A stretch of DNA of 64,000 bases. Source: Flavobacteriales bacterium UBA4466 (GTDB taxonomy: Bacteria; Bacteroidota; Bacteroidia; Flavobacteriales_D; Crocinitomicaceae). Shown one piece after another: positions 38,847 through 48,054 of the stretch. The position numbers and the translations under genes are program-made. Each line of letters starts with the position of its first letter. The stretch's first letter is position 1. The notes beneath the pieces were generated by a model that saw nothing but the letters and a program-made list of their open reading frames with translations, searched no databases and was not told where the DNA came from. The stretch covers positions 659,501-723,500 of the forward strand of contig CAJJBE010000002.1 of the NCBI GenBank assembly GCA_905182335.1, read 5' to 3'.

Positions 38847-40794
38847 TTGAATAAAGTTCTTGGTTGTTTACTATAATAGTGTGCTTCTTGCTAAGTTCTT
38901 TCAACCAATTTTTCTCTAATAAATTTTGATAATCAGAAGCGATGGCTCCTTTTGCTTCTCCAAATTCTTTTTGAGATGGTTCTAAAATATCTTGAACCAT
39001 TACAACGTAATATTTGCCATCAGCTTCAAATATATTATTAAGTCCTTCGCTTAGGTTTTTGTCTGTTAAATAAGCTTGCTCAATTCTATTCAAATCAAAT
39101 TTCCCATTTCTATGACGGATATTTAATTCAGATTCACCATTGATTAGTTGTACAACTTGTAACTGAGAAAGTGTATCTGTTTTTAACAACTTGTATGCTG
39201 TATTAGCAGATTCGGGAGTATAACATTCATAAATATCTCCATTAATACGTTTTCCCCATGTATAATCTGATTTATTGTTCTCGTAATAGGCTTTAAGGCC
39301 TACTGTGTCCTTCATTGCCTTATTCCATACCTTGTCAGACATGATTTCATATAAAAGAATTCCATCATGATACTCAGTAATAAGAGCCTTAAATGCAGGG
39401 TATTTACTTGCTAGTTTTGATTCTTCATAATTTAAAATAGTCTCTTTTTCCCATTTAGAATATTGAACATCAACAACTGTGTTTGTATTCTCCTGTCTTG
39501 CTCCTCTATAATTCGATTTTAAGTATTGTGCAAAATCTTGTTGGGTGAATTTTTTCTTATCCATTTTAAATAATGGCTTGTTACTAGGTAGGGTAGAAGG
39601 GTTAAACTGACCTTTTAAATACGTAGAGTCTAAGTTTTTATAGAACCATTTAAGTCCTTTTTTACTATTACTCTTGAATGTATATTCTTTCTTCAATTTA
39701 GCGACAAAAGAATCTTGAGTTGTTTTAGAACGTTCGTCTTTAGCAACTTTACTTTCTAATGTTTTTTTCATTGTTTCGTATGAAGCTACATCAGTTAATT
39801 TCAATCGTTTTACGATATGGAAGCCATAATTAGTTCGTATAGGTTTACTGTATTCACCATCCTGTTTTAACGTGAACGCAGCATCTTCGAATTCCGTTAC
39901 CATTCTAGTTGTTGTTCCTGTTCCAAAAGCAGGTAGAACACCTTTCTTTTTGTTTGAAGAAGGATCATCTGAATACTTAGCTACAAGAGATTCGAAATCC
40001 CCTTTTTCTTCAAGCAATTGATAGATTTCATCAATTTTAGCCTTTGCAGCTTCAACTTCATTTTCTTGGGCGCTTATATTTACAGCAACCATGATGTGAG
40101 AAGTTTCAATTGTTCCACGTGTTGCTCGTTTTTCAGTGACTTGAATAATGTGGTAACCAAAACGTGTTCTAAAAGGATCAGAAACTTCACCTAACTTGGT
40201 TGTATATGCTTTTTCTTCAAACGGATAAACCATTTGAAAAGCAGTAAAGAACCCTAGGTCACCACCATTAATCGCTGCAGAAGGGTCTTCAGACCCACCT
40301 TTACCTTGAGCGACATCTTTAAAAGAGCTCCGATCCAGAATCCGGTTTTTTAACCCTAGAATTCTATTATAGGCAGCAATAGTATCTGCCGGAGATGCAT
40401 TTTCAGAAACTTTAATTAATATATGGGAAGCTCTAACTTCTTCTTTTGTTCTTAGGTATGCTTCTTTAATAAGTGATTCATTTTTTGCAGAGTCAACTAG
40501 GTATGGCAAAGCTAATTGCTTTTTATATCCATCAAGTTCTTTAACTAGTTTTGGAATAGTGTCATAGCCTAATGCTTCTGCTTCAGCAACTTTTAATTTG
40601 AACTTTATGAATAACTCCATGTATTCTTCAAGTGAGGTCTTGTCATACTTAGGGTCGTTATTATTCTTCAGGTATATCTGAAGAAATTCTGAATTAGTTA
40701 TGTCTTTATTGTTAATAGTCATAATTACTTGATCCTGACTGAAAGAGTTAAAACCTAATACTAGGCTAAATGCAATTAAAAATAATTTATTCAT
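38836..40794 (-). CDS. Periplasmic peptidyl-prolyl isomerase with two PPIC domains
   Basis: 652 residues. A signal peptide (FLIAFSLVLGFNSFSQ) is followed by an N-terminal chaperone region (VIMTINNKDITNSEFLQIYL). Parvulin domain 1 is at about 118-220 (VRASHILIKVSEN; NGGDLGFFTAFQMVYPFEEKA; RFGYHIIQVTEKR) and parvulin domain 2 at about 228-335 (ETSHIMVAVNIS; FEDAAFTLKQDGEYSKPI; NYGFHIVKRLKL). A long C-terminal SurA-like tail follows. It is the first gene of a four-gene leftward operon. Probably assists outer-membrane or T9SS protein folding. Confidence 0.9.
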   Translation of the reverse strand: MNKLFLIAFSLVLGFNSFSQDQVIMTINNKDITNSEFLQIYLKNNNDPKYDKTSLEEYMELFIKFKLKVAEAEALGYDTIPKLVKELDGYKKQLALPYLVDSAKNESLIKEAYLRTKEEVRASHILIKVSENASPADTIAAYNRILGLKNRILDRSSFKDVAQGKGGSEDPSAAINGGDLGFFTAFQMVYPFEEKAYTTKLGEVSDPFRTRFGYHIIQVTEKRATRGTIETSHIMVAVNISAQENEVEAAKAKIDEIYQLLEEKGDFESLVAKYSDDPSSNKKKGVLPAFGTGTTTRMVTEFEDAAFTLKQDGEYSKPIRTNYGFHIVKRLKLTDVASYETMKKTLESKVAKDERSKTTQDSFVAKLKKEYTFKSNSKKGLKWFYKNLDSTYLKGQFNPSTLPSNKPLFKMDKKKFTQQDFAQYLKSNYRGARQENTNTVVDVQYSKWEKETILNYEESKLASKYPAFKALITEYHDGILLYEIMSDKVWNKAMKDTVGLKAYYENNKSDYTWGKRINGDIYECYTPESANTAYKLLKTDTLSQLQVVQLINGESELNIRHRNGKFDLNRIEQAYLTDKNLSEGLNNIFEADGKYYVVMVQDILEPSQKEFGEAKGAIASDYQNLLEKNWLKELSKKHTIIVNNQELYSIGK

Positions 40795-40816
40795 GTTTTG
40801 TTTTTTTAAGAGTTCT

Positions 40817-40824
40817 CAAATATA
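40817..40824 (-). promoter_or_regulatory. Promoter -7 element (TATATTTG) for the isomerase operon
   Basis: On the minus strand TATATTTG matches TAnnTTTG and lies 23 bases before the ATG of the two-domain isomerase, inside the 48-base gap after guaB. It could make the isomerase operon independent of guaB. No strong -33. Confidence 0.45.
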
Positions 40825-40842
40825 ATTAATCTATTTAACGTT

Positions 40843-42315
40843 CTATTTTATACTATAGTTTGGTGCTTCACGTGTAATTGTTACATCGTGTGGATGGCTC
40901 TCTAAGAAGCCTGCACTTGTAATTCTAATAAAGCTAGAGCCTTTTAAAGTTTCAATGCTAGCGGCTCCGCAGTAACCCATCCCAGACCTTAGGCCTCCGA
41001 TAATCTGATACATAACTTCATTTAGTTTTCCTTTAAATGGTACACGACCTGATATTCCTTCAGGGACTAATTTTTTTACATCGTTTTCTGCCGCTTGGAA
41101 ATATCTGTCTTTAGACCCTTTTTGCATAGCTTCAATAGATCCCATTCCACGGTATGTTTTGAATTTCCTTCCTTGGTAGATAATAGTTTCACCAGGTGAT
41201 TCTTCAACTCCTGCGAACATTGAGCCAACCATTACAGTATCAGCACCAACTGCAATTGCCTTAACAATATCACCTGTATAACGAATACCACCGTCAGCAA
41301 TGACAGGAACACCTGTGCCTTCTAAAGCAAGGGCAACATCATTTACCGCTGTTAATTGTGGAACACCTACACCTGCAATAACCCGAGTTGTACAAATCGA
41401 ACCAGGGCCAATACCAACTTTAACAGCGTCAGCACCAGCTGCAACTAAGAATTTAGCAGCCTCTGGAGTAGCTATGTTTCCAGCTATAACATCTAAATCA
41501 GGAAATACTGCTTTAACTTCTCTTAACTTTTCTCCAAATGATTTTGTATGACCATGTGCAGTATCGATAACAATAGCGTCAACTCCTGCATCAAAAAGAG
41601 CAGCTACACGTTCGATTGTGTCATCTGTTACACCTACAGCTGCGGCTACGCGAAGACGACCGAAACTGTCTTTGCATGAGTTAGGATGTTCTTTTACTTT
41701 TATAATATCTCTAAATGTAATTAGACCAATAAGCTTGTTTTCACTGTCTACGACAGGTAGTTTTTCAATTTTATTTGCTTGAAGGATTTGCTCTGCTGTT
41801 GCTAAATCAGTATTTTCTGAAGTCGTAACTAAATTCTTTGTTGTCATTACTTCCAAGATTGGACGAGAATGATTTTTCTCAAAGCGTAAATCTCTATTTG
41901 TCACAATACCTATTAAAATGTTACTCTCATTAATTACAGGAATACCTCCAATCTTGTTCTCTTGCATTAACTTTAATGCATCGAGTACTGTCGATGTTTG
42001 ACTAATTGTAACAGGGTCCAAAATCATTCCACTTTCTGAACGCTTTACTTTACGAACTTGCATTGCTTGAGCTGCAATTGACATGTTTTTATGAACAACA
42101 CCGATTCCTCCTTGTTGCGCAATAGCAATAGCTAAGCTTGATTCCGTGACAGTGTCCATCGCTGCAGAAACAATAGGCGTATTTACTGAAATGTTACGTG
42201 TCAATTTACTTTTTAGTTTTACTTCATGTGGAAGTACTTCAGAAAAAGCAGGAGTCAAAAGAACATCATCGTATGTAAGGCCTTCTTTAATTTTATTTAG
42301 ATTTGAAAGAGACAT
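40843..42315 (-). CDS. guaB: Inosine-5'-monophosphate dehydrogenase
   Basis: 490 residues. Converts IMP to XMP, the first committed step of GMP synthesis. It has the N-terminal [17 protein letters not shown], a two-CBS regulatory module (about 95-210), the catalytic loop [11 protein letters not shown] with Cys near residue 306, then [18 protein letters not shown] and [11 protein letters not shown]. Near the end come [10 protein letters not shown] and the flap [12 protein letters not shown]. Full length. Transcription probably starts at a TACTTTTG box 35-42 bases upstream. Confidence 0.97.
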   Translation of the reverse strand: MSLSNLNKIKEGLTYDDVLLTPAFSEVLPHEVKLKSKLTRNISVNTPIVSAAMDTVTESSLAIAIAQQGGIGVVHKNMSIAAQAMQVRKVKRSESGMILDPVTISQTSTVLDALKLMQENKIGGIPVINESNILIGIVTNRDLRFEKNHSRPILEVMTTKNLVTTSENTDLATAEQILQANKIEKLPVVDSENKLIGLITFRDIIKVKEHPNSCKDSFGRLRVAAAVGVTDDTIERVAALFDAGVDAIVIDTAHGHTKSFGEKLREVKAVFPDLDVIAGNIATPEAAKFLVAAGADAVKVGIGPGSICTTRVIAGVGVPQLTAVNDVALALEGTGVPVIADGGIRYTGDIVKAIAVGADTVMVGSMFAGVEESPGETIIYQGRKFKTYRGMGSIEAMQKGSKDRYFQAAENDVKKLVPEGISGRVPFKGKLNEVMYQIIGGLRSGMGYCGAASIETLKGSSFIRITSAGFLESHPHDVTITREAPNYSIK

Positions 42316-42349
42316 AAGTTGAACTTATTTTTTAATAAATAAATTCTTG

Positions 42350-42357
42350 CAAAAGTA
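42350..42357 (-). promoter_or_regulatory. Promoter -7 element (TACTTTTG) for guaB
   Basis: The minus strand reads TACTTTTG, a perfect match to the consensus, 34 bases upstream of the guaB ATG. The expected -33 region is AT-rich without a clear TTG. Confidence 0.5.
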
Positions 42358-42475
42358 CATATTATTTATCAAATAATAAATGGGTGTACGATTATAAATT
42401 TGTTAAAGAATTGCAAATCTTTTATAAAGAATTAATAAAATTCATTAGACTTGTTTAATATAAAAAAAAGTTTTT

Positions 42476-43114
42476 ATGAAAGTAGTTTTAAGCCTACTGT
42501 TTTGTTCTTCGTTTTTAATGTCTTTTGGCCAGGATAAAATTATGCAAGTTCTTGATTCAACTTTCATCCAATTATCAGGTGTAGTGATTTCTGAAGAAAC
42601 GTTGGAAGCACTTCCATATACTACAGTATATGACAAAACACAGAGGAGGGGCGTGATTGCAGATTATTATGGTTTTTTCTCTATGGTGGCTGTGCCTGGA
42701 GATACGTTGTTTTTTTCTTTTTACGGTCATAAAACATCTTCTTATATCGTACCTGACTCATTGAGTGACAGCCGATACTCAATGATTCATATGGTTCAAA
42801 GAGATACCTTGAATTTACCTCAGGTTGATGTGTATCCCTGGCCTTCGAGAGATGATTTTGCACGAGCATTTATTGATATGGTACCATATGACGATGCGTT
42901 AAGAAGAGCTCAGCAACAACTGTCTGGTGAAAGTTTAGCTTTTGCAGCTGCTCGACTGGAGGGTGATGCCTCTTTAAGTTACAGAGCTTCTAGGGATGGA
43001 TACAATACAAAATTATACACGAACGGTCAATTACCTGGTAATAATTTATTAAGCCCTTACGCCTGGTCTAAGCTGATTAAGGATTGGAAAGAAGGGAAGT
43101 TAAGTCGCGAATAA
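42476..43114 (+). CDS. Secreted carboxypeptidase-regulatory-like domain protein
   Basis: 212 residues. A signal peptide (VVLSLLFCSSFLMSFGQ) is followed by a beta-sandwich of the CarboxypepD_reg-like type (about 35-110): LSGVVISEETLEALPYTTVY, GVIADYYGFFSMVAVPGDTLFFSFYGHK. The C-terminal 100 residues, with DVYPWPSRDDFARAFIDM, are specific to a Bacteroidota hypothetical family I know only by its look. It is periplasmic or outer-membrane associated; no lipobox is present. Function unknown. It converges with the HD-domain gene. Confidence 0.78.
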   Translation: MKVVLSLLFCSSFLMSFGQDKIMQVLDSTFIQLSGVVISEETLEALPYTTVYDKTQRRGVIADYYGFFSMVAVPGDTLFFSFYGHKTSSYIVPDSLSDSRYSMIHMVQRDTLNLPQVDVYPWPSRDDFARAFIDMVPYDDALRRAQQQLSGESLAFAAARLEGDASLSYRASRDGYNTKLYTNGQLPGNNLLSPYAWSKLIKDWKEGKLSRE

Positions 43115-43124
43115 CGAAAGTAAG

Positions 43125-44378
43125 TTATTTAAAGCTAGGGTAGCTCAAGAAATACTTTTCAACTGGGGTTGAAAGTGCAGAGATATTTAAATTGTCAGAG
43201 GCTTTTGATAAATCTATTATCTCACCTGAATTCATCAATAGATTTATGCTTTGTTTGTCTTCATTATACGCGTCATTTCTCAACGAATCCGTATACACAA
43301 AGTGATCTACCTCCTTTTCCGTTAGACTTAAGTAAGCCTTTACATTTGCACGAACTGAATCAATTGTTTTCTGATCAAATTGTTCTTTTGAAACTTTAAT
43401 CTTTAATAAATCACGGTTAATTAAACGTCTGGATAGTTCAGAAAGAACTTTGTCATTATGGTATTGCCAAACTTTAATTGCTCCTAGAATGTCAAAATCA
43501 TCCAACATTGAAAATTGTTCCAATACATTTGGATCATTTTTGAAGTTTGCTGTATTAATATTATTTTTTATAAAAAATTGTAATGCTGGACTTCCGAATA
43601 AGTCATTACCAGATTGGACTAACTCCTTAGCACGTCTTAAAATGTGAATCAGCATAAATTCACATGCAACTACTGTTTTATGCATGTATACCTGCCAGTA
43701 CATAACTCTTCTAGCTACAATGAACTTTTCTATAGAGTAAATTCCTTTTTCTTCAAGTACTAAGTTACCATCCACAATATCAATCATGTCTATAATTCGA
43801 TCACTTCCGATTTTCCCTTCACTCACCCCTGTATAAAAGCTATCTCTATTCAAGTAGTCCATCCGATCCATGTCTAGTTGACTTGAAACTAGCTGGTACA
43901 AGAATTTTTTTGGGTATTTATTGCGGAATACACTCAATGCTAAATCTAACTCTCCATTAAACTCACTATTTAAGCGTTCGATGAAGTATTCTGAAATAGA
44001 TTCATGACTTACACCAGATACAATATCATGCTCTAAAGCGTGACTAAAAGGACCGTGGCCAATATCATGGAGTATAATTGCAAGTAAAACCGCTTGTTCC
44101 TCTTCAATTGTTATTTCGTGACCTTTTCTACGTATTGTTTCTACTGCTTTGGTCATAAGGTGCATAGCACCAAGAACATGGTGGAAACGGGTATGTAGCG
44201 CTCCTGGGTAAACCATGTGCGTTAAGCCTAATTGTTTGATTCTACGTAGTCTTTGAAAATAGGGATGTTCAATGACATCAAATATAATTTCCATCGGAAT
44301 TGAAATAAAACCGTAGACTGGGTCGTTAAAGGTTTTCTTTTTGTTGTTAATTGTGTTGTCTTTCAATTTCAATTGCAT
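43125..44378 (-). CDS. HD-domain metal-dependent phosphohydrolase
   Basis: 417 residues from ATG 44378. The HD signature is HTRFHHVLGAMHLM, then LLAIILHDIGHGPFSHALEH, and a later LDMDRMDYLNRDSFYTGVSEG, typical of the dNTPase/SAMHD1-like HD superfamily (COG1078). Substrate unknown; dNTP hydrolysis is possible. Longer readings from upstream starts would run into the porX control region, so I use the ATG that opens into QLKLKDNTI. It is divergent from porX, with about 40 bases between starts. Confidence 0.85.
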   Translation of the reverse strand: MQLKLKDNTINNKKKTFNDPVYGFISIPMEIIFDVIEHPYFQRLRRIKQLGLTHMVYPGALHTRFHHVLGAMHLMTKAVETIRRKGHEITIEEEQAVLLAIILHDIGHGPFSHALEHDIVSGVSHESISEYFIERLNSEFNGELDLALSVFRNKYPKKFLYQLVSSQLDMDRMDYLNRDSFYTGVSEGKIGSDRIIDMIDIVDGNLVLEEKGIYSIEKFIVARRVMYWQVYMHKTVVACEFMLIHILRRAKELVQSGNDLFGSPALQFFIKNNINTANFKNDPNVLEQFSMLDDFDILGAIKVWQYHNDKVLSELSRRLINRDLLKIKVSKEQFDQKTIDSVRANVKAYLSLTEKEVDHFVYTDSLRNDAYNEDKQSINLLMNSGEIIDLSKASDNLNISALSTPVEKYFLSYPSFK

Positions 44379-44419
44379 ACTTTTAAAACGTATTGGTAAA
44401 ATTAAAAAATATTCAGCAC

Positions 44420-45964
44420 ATGCAGATAAGAATCCTTTGGGCAGATGACGAAATTGAGCTATTAAAGCCACATATCTTATTTTTAGAGTCGAAGGGATAC
44501 GAAGTTGTACCGGTAAATAATGGCGCTTCAGCCGTTGAGCTAAGTGATGAACAAGAGTTTGATATTATTTTTCTGGATGAAAATATGCCAGGAATATCTG
44601 GACTTGAGGCCCTAACTCGAATCAAAAAAACGAAACAGCATGTTCCGGTCGTAATGATTACGAAGAGTGAGGAGGAATATATTATGGAAGAAGCTATTGG
44701 AAGTGATATTGCTGATTACTTGATTAAACCTGTGAATCCGAATCAAATATTACTTTCAATAAAGAAAAATTTAGATTCAAGTAAATTGGTTTCTCAGAAA
44801 ACAAATTCAAGCTATCAAAAAGAGTTCCGAGAATTGGGGAGACAGTTGAATAGTCGGTTGGATTTGGATGAGTGGTCTGAAGTGTATAGGAGTCTTGTTT
44901 ACTGGGAGTTAAAGCTTTCAGAAATTGAGGACAATGGAATGCAAGAGATATTAGATATGCAGAAAAAAGAGGCGAATACTCAGTTCTGTAAATTTATTGA
45001 GGATAATTATCTTGATTGGTTGAATGGAGTGGAAGAAGGGCCTCAAATGGTTCATACCCTATTTAAAAATAAGATTAATCCTAAGTTGGATGAAGGAAGT
45101 GTTTTTGTTCTAGTTATTGATAATCTTCGCTTTGATCAATGGAAGGTATTGAGTCCAATTTTTAAAAAATACTACAACATTAAGGAGGAAGAAGTTGTTT
45201 ACTCTATACTTCCGACAGCAACTCAATATGCAAGAAACTCATTTTTTGCAGGGTTAATGCCAACCGAAATCGCTAAAAAGCATCCTAATCTTTGGAAAGG
45301 AGAGGACGATGAGGGTGGTAAGAATATGCATGAAGCTGAATTACTTGAGGCTAATTTGAAGCGATTGGGTCGAAATATAAAATGGTCTTACAATAAGATT
45401 ACGAATTTAAATGCCGGTAAAAAATTAGTGGATAACTTCAATCAGTTGTTGGAAAATGAATTAAATGCAATTGTATACAATTTTGTAGACATGCTTTCTC
45501 ATGCACGAACAGAAATGGAAGTTATTCGTGAGTTAGCAGATGATGAACAAGCGTATAGATCATTAACACTTTCTTGGTTTGAGCATTCTCCATTGCATGA
45601 TATCGTCAAGAAATGTGCTGAATCAGGACGAAAACTCATTATCACAACAGATCATGGGACAGTACGTGTAACTAACCCTGTGAAAATTGTAGGAGAACGG
45701 AGTACAAATTCAAATTTAAGATACAAGACTGGAAGGAATCTTTCATATAAAGAGAAACGAGTATTTAAAGTGAAAAATCCTGAAGATGCTTTTTTACCTA
45801 AAATCGGAATTTCTTCAGAGTTTGTTTTTACGCGAGAACAAGACTATTTTGTGTATCCAAACAATTACAATCATTTTGTGAATTATTTTAATAATACTTT
45901 TCAACATGGAGGTATCTCGCTTGAGGAGATGCTAATTCCATACGTCGAATTAGAGCCAAAATAA
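44420..45964 (+). CDS. porX: T9SS response regulator PorX (receiver + PglZ domain)
   Basis: 514 residues from ATG 44420. The N-terminal receiver domain has acidic pocket ADDE (8-11), phosphoacceptor Asp53 in FLDENMPG and Thr81/Lys in ITKSEEE. A helical linker spans about 120-220. The C-terminal PglZ/alkaline-phosphatase-like domain has VLVIDNLRFDQWK (about 230) and ITTDHGTVRV (about 410), matching PorX, which controls T9SS function in Porphyromonas and Flavobacterium and whose PglZ domain is a zinc phosphodiesterase. The cognate sensor PorY is not in the window. It leads the tsaE-ald-like operon. A longer reading from 44393 (GTG/TTG type) is unlikely. Confidence 0.93.
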   Translation: MQIRILWADDEIELLKPHILFLESKGYEVVPVNNGASAVELSDEQEFDIIFLDENMPGISGLEALTRIKKTKQHVPVVMITKSEEEYIMEEAIGSDIADYLIKPVNPNQILLSIKKNLDSSKLVSQKTNSSYQKEFRELGRQLNSRLDLDEWSEVYRSLVYWELKLSEIEDNGMQEILDMQKKEANTQFCKFIEDNYLDWLNGVEEGPQMVHTLFKNKINPKLDEGSVFVLVIDNLRFDQWKVLSPIFKKYYNIKEEEVVYSILPTATQYARNSFFAGLMPTEIAKKHPNLWKGEDDEGGKNMHEAELLEANLKRLGRNIKWSYNKITNLNAGKKLVDNFNQLLENELNAIVYNFVDMLSHARTEMEVIRELADDEQAYRSLTLSWFEHSPLHDIVKKCAESGRKLIITTDHGTVRVTNPVKIVGERSTNSNLRYKTGRNLSYKEKRVFKVKNPEDAFLPKIGISSEFVFTREQDYFVYPNNYNHFVNYFNNTFQHGGISLEEMLIPYVELEPK

Positions 45965-46381
45965 ATGGATATTAATATTGACTCAATACAAGACTTGCCA
46001 AGAGCGGCAATCGAGTTTATTGAAGCGGTAGGACACCGTAAAATATTTGCATTTCACGCAGACATGGGGGCTGGAAAGACAACATTTATCACTGCGATCT
46101 TGCATGCAATGGGAATTGAAGATGTTGATGGGTCACCTACGTATTCACTAGTTAATATTTATGATAGTCAGATGTTTGGCAGATTGAATCACTTTGACTT
46201 ATATCGAATTAAAAATGAATCTGAAGCTCTTGATATTGGAATAGAGGAAATACTTTATTCAGAGGATATGTGTTTTATTGAATGGCCAGAAAAAATCAAG
46301 AATCTTTTACCAGATAACGTCATTTGGTCGTATATTCGTGTAAATGAAGATCATTCACGAACGTTAACAGTTGATATATGA
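45965..46381 (+). CDS. tsaE: tRNA threonylcarbamoyladenosine biosynthesis ATPase TsaE
   Basis: 138 residues. Small P-loop ATPase that supports TsaB/TsaD in t6A37 synthesis. Walker A is ADMGAGKTTFITAIL (32-46); then come DGSPTYSLVNIYD, LNHFDLYRIKNESEALDIG and CFIEWPEKI, all typical. It begins immediately after the porX stop and overlaps the next gene by 4 bases (ATGA). Confidence 0.95.
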   Translation: MDINIDSIQDLPRAAIEFIEAVGHRKIFAFHADMGAGKTTFITAILHAMGIEDVDGSPTYSLVNIYDSQMFGRLNHFDLYRIKNESEALDIGIEEILYSEDMCFIEWPEKIKNLLPDNVIWSYIRVNEDHSRTLTVDI

Positions 46382-47601
46382 TTACGGATCCAGAAATATT
46401 GAAACACCTAATGCAGCAAGGAAGCTTACTTCCGAAAGAGGAAATGCTAGAGGTCGCCCTCAAAAAAGGAAATTTATTTATTGGAATTCCTAAAGAGACT
46501 TCATTTCAAGAACGTAGAGTGGCATTAGTCCCCGAGACTGTTTCGGTCTTAGTTGCTAACGGTCATCGAGTTAAAATTGAAACTAAAAGTGGGGCAGCGT
46601 CAAACTTCTCTGATACAGATTATAGTGAAGCCGGAGCTGAGATTTGTTACGACATAAAGGAAATATTTTCATGTGATTTAATTTTTAAAGTTGCTCCACC
46701 ATCAGAGTTAGAAGTAGAAATGATGCCTGGTAATCAAACATTGATTTCAGCATTGCAAATTTCTATTCAGCCCAAAGTTATTCTTCAAAAATTAATGGAG
46801 AAGAAGATTACTGCTGTTGCCTGGGATTATATTCGCGATGACAGTGGTGCTTTTCCTGTTGTTCGTACAATGGGTGAGATTGCAGGAACTACATCTGTTT
46901 TAGTTGCAGGAGAATTGCTTTCATCGTTCAGTAAAGGGAAGGGAATTATGCTCGGTGGTATAGCTGGCGTTCAACCGACGGAGGTTGTTATTATTGGTGC
47001 AGGAACAGTTGGGGAGTACGCTACAAAAGCAGCTTTAGGCTTGGGTGCATCAGTTAAAGTATTTGATAATTCACTCTCTAAATTGAGACGGCTTCAAAAT
47101 GACTTAGGGGCTCGAGTTTTTACTTCTGTAATTCAACCAAAAGTATTGGCTAAATCGCTCATGAGAGCAGATTTAGTTATTGGTGCCTTAAGGGCTCCGT
47201 TGGGGCGAACTCCTTGTGTTGTTACTGAAGATATGATTCATAACATGAAGTCAGGCTCTGTTGTAGTTGATGTAAGTATTGATCAAGGAGGCTGCTTCGA
47301 AACATCGCGCGTTACTTCTCATGATAATCCCACATTTGAAGCACACGAAGTAATTCATTATTGTGTTCCAAATATTGCGTCTCGCGTTTCTAGAACAGCA
47401 TCTTTTGCATTGTCAAATATATTTTCACCAATCCTTGTAGATATGGGTGATAAAGGAGGTTGTAAGGAGCTTATTTCTCGTGATACAGGATTTAGGAATG
47501 GTGTTTATATCTATAAAGGAGTTTTGACAAGTGAGGTTCTTGGTAAGGTGTTCAATTTGAGGTATAAAGATATTGAGCTTCTTCTAATGGGGATGAAGTA
47601 A
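46378..47601 (+). CDS. Alanine dehydrogenase/PNT-family protein lacking the canonical catalytic His
   Basis: 407 residues. An N-terminal extension of about 33 residues precedes the family start FIGIPKETSFQERRVALVPE (Arg47, substrate-binding equivalent). Lys104 in LIFKVAPP matches the substrate Lys. The NAD motif VVIIGAGTVGEYATKAAL and VVVDVSIDQGGCFET are intact. However, the segment expected to be LHLA reads ALQIS (Gln127), so the His that acts as acid/base in alanine dehydrogenase is replaced. It may use another amino acid or be altered in activity. Annotated as alanine dehydrogenase in relatives, as I recall; I leave the symbol blank. Confidence 0.8.
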   Translation: MITDPEILKHLMQQGSLLPKEEMLEVALKKGNLFIGIPKETSFQERRVALVPETVSVLVANGHRVKIETKSGAASNFSDTDYSEAGAEICYDIKEIFSCDLIFKVAPPSELEVEMMPGNQTLISALQISIQPKVILQKLMEKKITAVAWDYIRDDSGAFPVVRTMGEIAGTTSVLVAGELLSSFSKGKGIMLGGIAGVQPTEVVIIGAGTVGEYATKAALGLGASVKVFDNSLSKLRRLQNDLGARVFTSVIQPKVLAKSLMRADLVIGALRAPLGRTPCVVTEDMIHNMKSGSVVVDVSIDQGGCFETSRVTSHDNPTFEAHEVIHYCVPNIASRVSRTASFALSNIFSPILVDMGDKGGCKELISRDTGFRNGVYIYKGVLTSEVLGKVFNLRYKDIELLLMGMK

Positions 47602-48054
47602 GTGATTGAACCGCTAAATCTTCCAAAAACTGATCTTCGCTTAAAAAAGATAAAAGGAGTAGTGCATGTTTGGTGTATTATTCGAAAGAAAAACCTCGTT
47701 TGTACTCCTGAAGAGTGGGTACGTCAACACTTCATTCATTATTTAATCAACGACAGAAATATTCCAATTGGTTTGATAGCATCGGAGTACCCCTTAGATT
47801 ATAATGGTCGATTAAAACGCGCTGATATTGTTGTTTTTAACACGAAGCAGGAACCTATTTTAATCGTAGAATGCAAATCACCAAAAATTAACTTAGACGA
47901 AAACACATTGTTTCAGATAGCACAATATAACTTCCACTTGGATGTAGATTTTTTGTGTTTAACCAACGGAATAGATCATATCTATTCCGAAATAGATCGT
48001 AAAAAGGGAAGTCTTCATTACCTTAAAGAAATTCCTTTAGGCATTATCGATTAG
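47602..48054 (+). CDS. Orphan HsdR-N-like nuclease-fold protein (HSDR_N_2)
   Basis: 150 residues resembling the N-terminal domain of type I restriction R subunits: [39 protein letters not shown] (the D...ExK of a PD-(D/E)XK nuclease) and [20 protein letters not shown]. There is no helicase part and no modification or specificity genes nearby, so this is a stand-alone family member, common in Bacteroidota chromosomes, not a restriction system. The start is GTG one base after the previous stop. It converges with prfC. Confidence 0.82.
   Translation: MIEPLNLPKTDLRLKKIKGVVHVWCIIRKKNLVCTPEEWVRQHFIHYLINDRNIPIGLIASEYPLDYNGRLKRADIVVFNTKQEPILIVECKSPKINLDENTLFQIAQYNFHLDVDFLCLTNGIDHIYSEIDRKKGSLHYLKEIPLGIID

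Noticed and set aside
44393..44471. Longer starts for porX (44393) and the HD gene (44471)
   Set aside because: The extensions overlap each other and do not resemble family N-termini; the ATGs at 44420 and 44378 open into conserved sequence.
47602..48054. A type I restriction-modification locus
   Set aside because: Only the short N-terminal nuclease-like domain is present; no HsdM, HsdS or helicase genes nearby.
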